From assembly GCA_036497785.1 (NCBI GenBank), contig DASXIW010000135.1, positions 1-9,420 of the forward strand: a stretch of DNA of 9,420 bases. Direction: 5' to 3'. Below are positions 5,568 to 9,420 of this stretch, piece after piece. Numbering within the stretch: position 1 is the stretch's first letter; each line of letters starts with the position of its first letter. Made by a program: the position numbers and the translations under genes. The notes beneath the pieces are model-generated. The model worked only from the letters and a program-made list of their open reading frames with translations. It did not search any database and was not told the DNA's origin. The stretch comes from DASXIW01 sp036497785. GTDB taxonomy: Bacteria; Pseudomonadota; Alphaproteobacteria; Acetobacterales; Acetobacteraceae.

Positions 5568-6390
5568 TCCCGAACGGCCTTTTGTGCCGCGGCCGGCGCC
5601 GAAAATCCTCGCGATCGCCAACCAGAAGGGCGGGGTGGGCAAGACGACGACCGCGATAAATCTGGCGACGGCCCTGGCGGCGACCGGTGAGAGCGTTTTG
5701 CTTGTGGACCTTGATCCTCAGGGAAACGCCTCCACGGGGCTTGGGCTCGCGCGTGGCGATCGATCGGCTGGGACCTATTCGTTGCTGATCGAGGGGGCTT
5801 CGCCGCGGGCGGTGACGCGGCAGAGTTTTGTGCCGGATCTTTCCATCATTCCGGCGGAACCCGACCTGGCTGGGGCCGAGATCGAGCTGGTGGGGGAAGA
5901 GCGGCGGGAATTCCGCCTGCGCGAGGCGCTGCTGCGGAATGCCGGTGAGGGTGCACCGTATAGCTTCATTCTGATCGACTGCCCGCCGAGCCTGGGATTG
6001 CTGACGCTGAACGGGTTGGTGGCGGCCGACGCGGTTCTGGTGCCGCTGCAATGCGAATTTTTCGCGCTGGAGGGGATCACCCAGCTGACCCGGACCATCG
6101 AGATGGTGAAGCGGAGCCTTAATCCGGAGTTGCGGTTACAGGGGATCGTGCTGACCATGTTCGATCGGCGGAACAATCTTTCGGATCTTGTCGCCGCCGA
6201 TGCGCGGGGATTTTTTGGAGATCAGGTGTATGAGACCGTCATTCCGCGCAATATTCGCATCTCTGAAGCCCCCAGCCATGGTAAACCCGTGATCCTTTAC
6301 GATTATCGTTCTCCCGGCGCCCAAGCCTATGTGCGGTTGGCCACCGAATTCCTGCGCCGCGAGCGCAGTCAGCCGGTTGTGGCAGCATGA
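5548..6390 (+). CDS. parA: Chromosome partitioning ATPase ParA (Soj)
   Basis: ParA binds the nucleoid as an ATP dimer and moves ParB-parS complexes to segregate the origin region. Seen in 280 residues: the deviant Walker A KGGVGKTT (27-34) with signature Lys27, the A' box LLVDLDPQGNAST (51-63), Walker B FILIDCPPS (140-148), and downstream CEFFALEGITQL and RNIRISEAPSHGKP. These are all typical of chromosomal ParA/Soj. It lacks the long N-terminal DNA-binding extension of plasmid type Ia ParA. The start is GTG at 5548, inside the end of rsmG (20-bp overlap), with a weak purine-rich GAGCGAG upstream. No closer ATG exists before the Walker motif. The stop overlaps the parB start by four bases. 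Confidence 0.98.
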   Translation: MSDSSLDPERPFVPRPAPKILAIANQKGGVGKTTTAINLATALAATGESVLLVDLDPQGNASTGLGLARGDRSAGTYSLLIEGASPRAVTRQSFVPDLSIIPAEPDLAGAEIELVGEERREFRLREALLRNAGEGAPYSFILIDCPPSLGLLTLNGLVAADAVLVPLQCEFFALEGITQLTRTIEMVKRSLNPELRLQGIVLTMFDRRNNLSDLVAADARGFFGDQVYETVIPRNIRISEAPSHGKPVILYDYRSPGAQAYVRLATEFLRRERSQPVVAA

Positions 6391-7250
6391 GCGCCAAGGA
6401 AGTAGGGCCGCGGCTCGGGCGCGGGTTGGCGGCGCTGATGGGGGATGTGACGCAACCGGCTGTGGTGGCTCCGGCGGAGGGGTCGATCAGCGAGATTTCC
6501 ATCGATCTGCTGGAGCCCGGACCGTTTCAGCCGCGCGGACCGATCGATGCGGCGACGCTGGCGGATCTTACGGATTCCATCCGCGCGCAAGGGTTGCTGC
6601 AGCCCTTGCTGGCGCGGCCACATCCCGGACAACCCGGGCGGTATCAGATCATCGCGGGCGAGCGGCGCTGGCGGGCGGCGCAGGCGGCGGGGTTGCACGA
6701 GGTGCCGACCCTGGTGCGGGCGCTGGGCGATGTGGAGGCGATGGCAGCGGGGTTGGTGGAGAACCTGCAGCGCCAGGACTTGAACGCGATCGAGGAGGCC
6801 GAGGGATATCGGCGGCTGGTGACTGAATTCGAGATGACGCAGGAGACGCTGGCCAGCGCGGTGGGAAAATCTCGCAGCCATGTCGCCAATACGATGCGGC
6901 TGCTGAACCTCCCTGGCAGTGTTCAAGCCGAAGTGAAAAAGGGGGCGCTTTCCGCGGGGCATGCGCGGGCCTTGCTGGCGGCGCCTGATCCGGCGAAGGC
7001 GGCCCTCGCGGTGATCGCGCGGGGTTTGAGTGTGCGGCAGACCGAAGCGCTGGCAGCCCGCAAGCCGGAAGCACCGGGTGCGGGTGATCGCGCGAAGGAC
7101 CCTGAGACGATGGCGTTGGAGCGGGATTTGTCGGAGCGGCTTGGGTTGAAAGTTGACATCGGCTTTGATGGAAAGGGCGGGACGCTGCGTATTCAGTACC
7201 GCTCCCTCGACCAACTCGATGGGCTGATTGCGCTGCTCAATCGGGATTGA
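6387..7250 (+). CDS. parB: Chromosome partitioning protein ParB (Spo0J), CTPase clamp
   Basis: ParB binds parS, closes into a CTP-dependent sliding clamp, spreads, and stimulates ParA. Seen in 287 residues: an N-terminal RLGRGLAALMGD (9-20) of the kind that contacts ParA, FQPR (47-50), GLLQPLL (69-75), the CTP-binding GERRWRA (91-97) and ENLQRQDLNAIEEA (125-138). A helix-turn-helix follows around TQETLASAVGKSRSHVANTMRLL (151-173), which reads parS. There is a linker at about 220-238 and a C-terminal dimerisation domain ending LDGLIALLNRD. The ATG overlaps the parA TGA by four bases, so translation is probably coupled. Its cognate sites are probably the two parS palindromes in the same operon. 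It ends 7 bp from the convergent holA stop. Confidence 0.98.
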   Translation: MSAKEVGPRLGRGLAALMGDVTQPAVVAPAEGSISEISIDLLEPGPFQPRGPIDAATLADLTDSIRAQGLLQPLLARPHPGQPGRYQIIAGERRWRAAQAAGLHEVPTLVRALGDVEAMAAGLVENLQRQDLNAIEEAEGYRRLVTEFEMTQETLASAVGKSRSHVANTMRLLNLPGSVQAEVKKGALSAGHARALLAAPDPAKAALAVIARGLSVRQTEALAARKPEAPGAGDRAKDPETMALERDLSERLGLKVDIGFDGKGGTLRIQYRSLDQLDGLIALLNRD

Positions 7251-7251
7251 G
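7236..7251. other. Short hairpin at the parB/holA convergent junction
   Basis: CTCAAT-CGGG-ATTGAG is a perfect 6-bp stem with a 4-base loop, and it includes the parB stop codon. It sits where the two convergent transcripts meet. No T-run follows on either strand, and only three of the six pairs are G-C or flank one, so intrinsic termination is doubtful. No better terminator is visible in the 7-bp gap. Confidence 0.25.
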
Positions 7252-7257
7252 GAAAGG

Positions 7258-8271
7258 CTACCGTCGCCTTGCCGCGGCACCACGCTGGGCGAGGCCGATA
7301 ATGGCATTGCGGCATAGTGTCTCCGCAGGAGATCCGGTGCGCTTGCAGGCGCGCTCCGTCTCCCAGACGCGAATGCAAGCTTGGTCGAGTGCTGCCAGGG
7401 ACCAGATGCCGAGCGCCTGGACAAAGGCGCCTTCGCGACGAAAGAACACCGGTGGGCGGGCGCTTTTGGTGGCCTCGGTGGCGGAAGTGCCGGCCTGCAT
7501 GCCGGCACGAGCGCGTTGCAGGCGCTGCAGATGCATGAGTGCGGCCCGGAGCACACTGACCGGGGCGGCACCTTCAGCCATGGCGAGTTCCAGGGCGCGA
7601 TCGGTGGCGGGCACGTCGCCGGACGTGGCGGCGAACAGGGCATCGTCGAGCGACAGGCCCGCGAGATCGCCGACACAAATGCGGGCGGCGGCGATATCGA
7701 CCGTGCCACCCTGCCCCACGTAAATCGCCAGCTTCTCGATCTCGCCTTGCGTCACCGCCTGGTCGGCCCCGAGTTGGCTCGCCAGCCAGGTCTGGGCGTC
7801 TTGATCGACGGCGACATCGAAGGCGGCCAGCGTGGAACGGATGGATTGTTCGAGGGCCCTGCCCTCCAGCGAATAGCAGGCGATGGCGGCGGCGTCGGTC
7901 GCTTTCTCGACCAGGGTGCGCAGCTTGGCGCGTGAGACGAGGCCGGCGGCTTCAAGAACGAGGAGACCCAACCCCTTCCCTGCCAACGCCGTCTGTACAT
8001 GGGTCGTCGCGCTATCGGTTGCATCGCGGACGCGGATGACACGCCGTCCGCCGGTCAGGGAAAGTGAAGCTAGCTCGTCGGGGATTCGGGCGAACTCCTC
8101 CCGTTCCAGCTCGACGACGCGGAACGGGTCATCGGCCGATCCCGCGACGGCGCGGACCAGCCGGGCGGCACGTTCGCGGATCAGACCGACATCCTCGCCA
8201 TGCAGCAGCACCACACGCGTATCGCCTGGGTCTTGCAGGAAGGCCTCGATCCGTCGCGCATCGAGCTTCAT
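7258..8271 (-). CDS. holA: DNA polymerase III delta subunit HolA
   Basis: Delta is the wrench of the clamp loader; it opens the beta sliding clamp at primer-template junctions. Seen in 337 residues, the usual length: an N-terminal MKLDARRIEAFLQDPG followed by VVLLHGEDVGLIRERA (21-36), and SLTGGRRVIRVRDAT in the region of domains I-II. The family hallmark Q-x-E-I-E-K-L-like block appears as VTQGEIEKLAIYVG, followed by the domain III helices with ALMHLQRLQRARAG and PPVFFRREGAFVQAL. Delta has an AAA+ fold but does not need intact ATPase motifs, and none is seen. The start at 8271 matches alphaproteobacterial homologues. It lies 23 bp after lptE, so the two are probably co-transcribed with leuS. 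Confidence 0.95.
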   Translation of the reverse strand: MKLDARRIEAFLQDPGDTRVVLLHGEDVGLIRERAARLVRAVAGSADDPFRVVELEREEFARIPDELASLSLTGGRRVIRVRDATDSATTHVQTALAGKGLGLLVLEAAGLVSRAKLRTLVEKATDAAAIACYSLEGRALEQSIRSTLAAFDVAVDQDAQTWLASQLGADQAVTQGEIEKLAIYVGQGGTVDIAAARICVGDLAGLSLDDALFAATSGDVPATDRALELAMAEGAAPVSVLRAALMHLQRLQRARAGMQAGTSATEATKSARPPVFFRREGAFVQALGIWSLAALDQACIRVWETERACKRTGSPAETLCRNAIIGLAQRGAAARRR

Positions 8272-8294
8272 GCCCGATCAGCCTTGGACGGGGA

Positions 8295-8828
8295 TCACGA
8301 GCCATCTCGCTTGTCGAAATAGGCCGCCAGTTGTGCCGTCATCTGGTCGGCGACGGCTTCGGTGACCCGGCGTTGGACGGACTCGTTCTCCAAATCCATG
8401 GCGAAGAATTGCTGGTCGAAGATGTTGAAGCCATCGACATCGCGCGCCACACCCGTCGCGAGCGTGCTGCGCTTGGCATCCTCGGCCGTCAGGGTCCAAA
8501 TGGCCGTGCCGATCAGCCGCACGCGCGTGATCGAGCTGTCCTGCTGGATGCCGATCGGCGTGCCGGAGATGCCGTAACTGACGGCGAGATCGTAGCGGCG
8601 GGCGCGACCGCTGCCGCTCGGGTCCAGTCGTGCTTGCAAATTCTCGCGCAGCAATTGGCCGGTGCGTTCGGGCAGCAACGCCACGTTGATCTCGGCGAGT
8701 CCGGTCTGCACCTTGCCGGGCTCGCCCCTATTCTCCGCATAGAGCGGATGGAAACCGCAGGCGGGCAGCAGACCACACAGGGCAACCGGCAACAGGATCC
8801 GCCGCGCCAGCGTGCCGGCCCTACGCAT
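8295..8828 (-). CDS. lptE: LPS-assembly lipoprotein LptE
   Basis: LptE plugs the LptD beta-barrel and helps place lipopolysaccharide in the outer leaflet of the outer membrane. Seen in 177 residues: basic residues (R2, R3, R9, R10), a hydrophobic stretch (11-21) and the lipobox L21-P-A-C24. The sequence after Cys24 is GFHPLY, the typical start of mature alphaproteobacterial LptE. Glycine at +2 is consistent with outer-membrane sorting. The mature part is about 154 residues and mostly beta-strand-like, ending in an amphipathic helix (ESVQRRVTEAVADQMTAQLAAYF). The position between leuS and holA is the conserved context for lptE, and its start lies 3 bp after the leuS stop. Presence of lptE implies an LPS-bearing Gram-negative. 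Confidence 0.93.
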   Translation of the reverse strand: MRRAGTLARRILLPVALCGLLPACGFHPLYAENRGEPGKVQTGLAEINVALLPERTGQLLRENLQARLDPSGSGRARRYDLAVSYGISGTPIGIQQDSSITRVRLIGTAIWTLTAEDAKRSTLATGVARDVDGFNIFDQQFFAMDLENESVQRRVTEAVADQMTAQLAAYFDKRDGS

Positions 8829-8831
8829 GCC

Positions 8832-9420
8832 CTACCCCGCCACGACGAAGTTGACGATTCGGTTCGGCACGTGCACCCGCTTGACGATCCTTCTCCCCGC
8901 GAGGAGATGCGCCACGTTGGGCTCGGCTTCGGCAGCCGCCAGCACCGTGGCCTCGTCCGTGTTGGGGGCCACTTCGATCGTGCCGCGCAACTTGCCCATC
9001 ACCTGTACGGCGACCGTCACGGTTTCGGCGGCGGCTAGTGTCATATCGGCCTCGGGCCAGGGCAGTTCAGCAATCAGACTAGCAGAGCCGGGATGGAGAC
9101 GGGCGTGAATTTCCTCGGCCAGATGCGGCATCATCGGCGAAATCAGCTGCGCGATCATGCGCAGCGCCTCGAACCGCGCCCAGGCCAGCCCGTCATCGAG
9201 TTCCGCCGCGCCGGCCTTTTCGATTGCATTGGCGAATTCGTGAATGCGCGCGACGGCGACATTGAAGGCGAAGCTGTCGAGCGCGTCGGAAACGGCAGCG
9301 ATGCTGCGATGGGTCACGCGTCGCAGGTTACGGGCGGCGGTTGAGAACATTTCGGGAACATTGGCGTGCGTCGCCGCAGCCGGTCGCGCCTCGACCAGCC
9401 GGAACAGGCGCTGGGTGAAG
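8832..9420 (-). CDS. leuS: Leucyl-tRNA synthetase, C-terminal part (partial)
   Basis: LeuRS attaches leucine to tRNA-Leu. The frame is open from the right edge (first full codon at 9419) to TAG at 8834-8832, giving 195 residues of the C-terminus. Seen: RLFRLVEA, then the anticodon-binding helical domain with LRRVTHRSIAAVSDALDSFAFNVAVARIHEF. Next comes FEALRMIAQLISPMMPHLAEEIHARL, followed by the LeuRS-specific C-terminal domain with VQVMGKLRGTIEV and RRIVKRVHVPNRIVNFVVAG. The ending closely follows the family pattern (VNGKLRG ... VPGRLVNIV), with Val-Gln-Val-Met-Gly-Lys-Leu-Arg-Gly here. The catalytic HIGH/KMSKS part lies outside the window. It is the upstream member of the leuS-lptE-holA operon. 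Confidence 0.97.
   Translation of the reverse strand, partial: FTQRLFRLVEARPAAATHANVPEMFSTAARNLRRVTHRSIAAVSDALDSFAFNVAVARIHEFANAIEKAGAAELDDGLAWARFEALRMIAQLISPMMPHLAEEIHARLHPGSASLIAELPWPEADMTLAAAETVTVAVQVMGKLRGTIEVAPNTDEATVLAAAEAEPNVAHLLAGRRIVKRVHVPNRIVNFVVAG

Noticed and set aside
7236..7251. Intrinsic bidirectional terminator between parB and holA
   Set aside because: The 6-bp stem is real, but neither strand has a following T-run. It is listed only as a hairpin.
8064..9038. 324-codon plus-strand open frame across holA, lptE and leuS
   Set aside because: It spans three genes recognised on the opposite strand and has no family motif or ribosome binding site.

Overview
This GC-rich window carries a housekeeping gene cluster of an alphaproteobacterium. 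The block order mnmE-mnmG-rsmG-parA-parB facing holA-lptE-leuS is the conserved alphaproteobacterial arrangement around the chromosome partitioning genes. Such clusters usually lie near the replication origin. The protein style and the GC-rich palindromic intergenic repeats suggest Rhodospirillales, perhaps Acetobacteraceae; that placement is an inference and is less certain than the class.

Layout. Positions 1-971 (minus strand) hold the N-terminal half of a DUF255/YyaL-type thioredoxin-domain protein that runs off the left edge. Positions 972-1345 form a divergent intergenic region. It contains two 50-bp GC-rich repeats in inverted orientation (44/50 identical) around about 180 bp of unassigned sequence. 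The plus strand then carries a thioredoxin-like [2Fe-2S] ferredoxin gene, mnmE, mnmG, rsmG, parA and parB. These are closely spaced or overlapping (22 bp gap, 67 bp gap, 4 bp overlap, 20 bp overlap, 4 bp overlap) and look like one operon. From the right edge the minus strand carries the 3' end of leuS, then lptE and holA, which converge on parB with a 7-bp gap.

How the genes work together. MnmE and MnmG form the tRNA wobble-uridine (U34) modification complex, and RsmG methylates 16S rRNA. ParA and ParB segregate the chromosome by acting on parS centromere sites. Two perfect parS palindromes are present in the window. One lies across the mnmG stop/rsmG start junction, and the other lies inside rsmG codons 10-16. 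The partition operon therefore carries its own centromere sites inside an upstream coding sequence. LeuRS charges tRNA-Leu, LptE is an outer-membrane lipoprotein for LPS assembly, and HolA is the clamp-loader delta subunit.

I see no phage, CRISPR, toxin-antitoxin or defence module, and no clear candidate for a new system. The points most worth a second look are the coding-embedded parS pair, the inverted-repeat element at 1016-1296, and the ferredoxin gene joined to mnmE.
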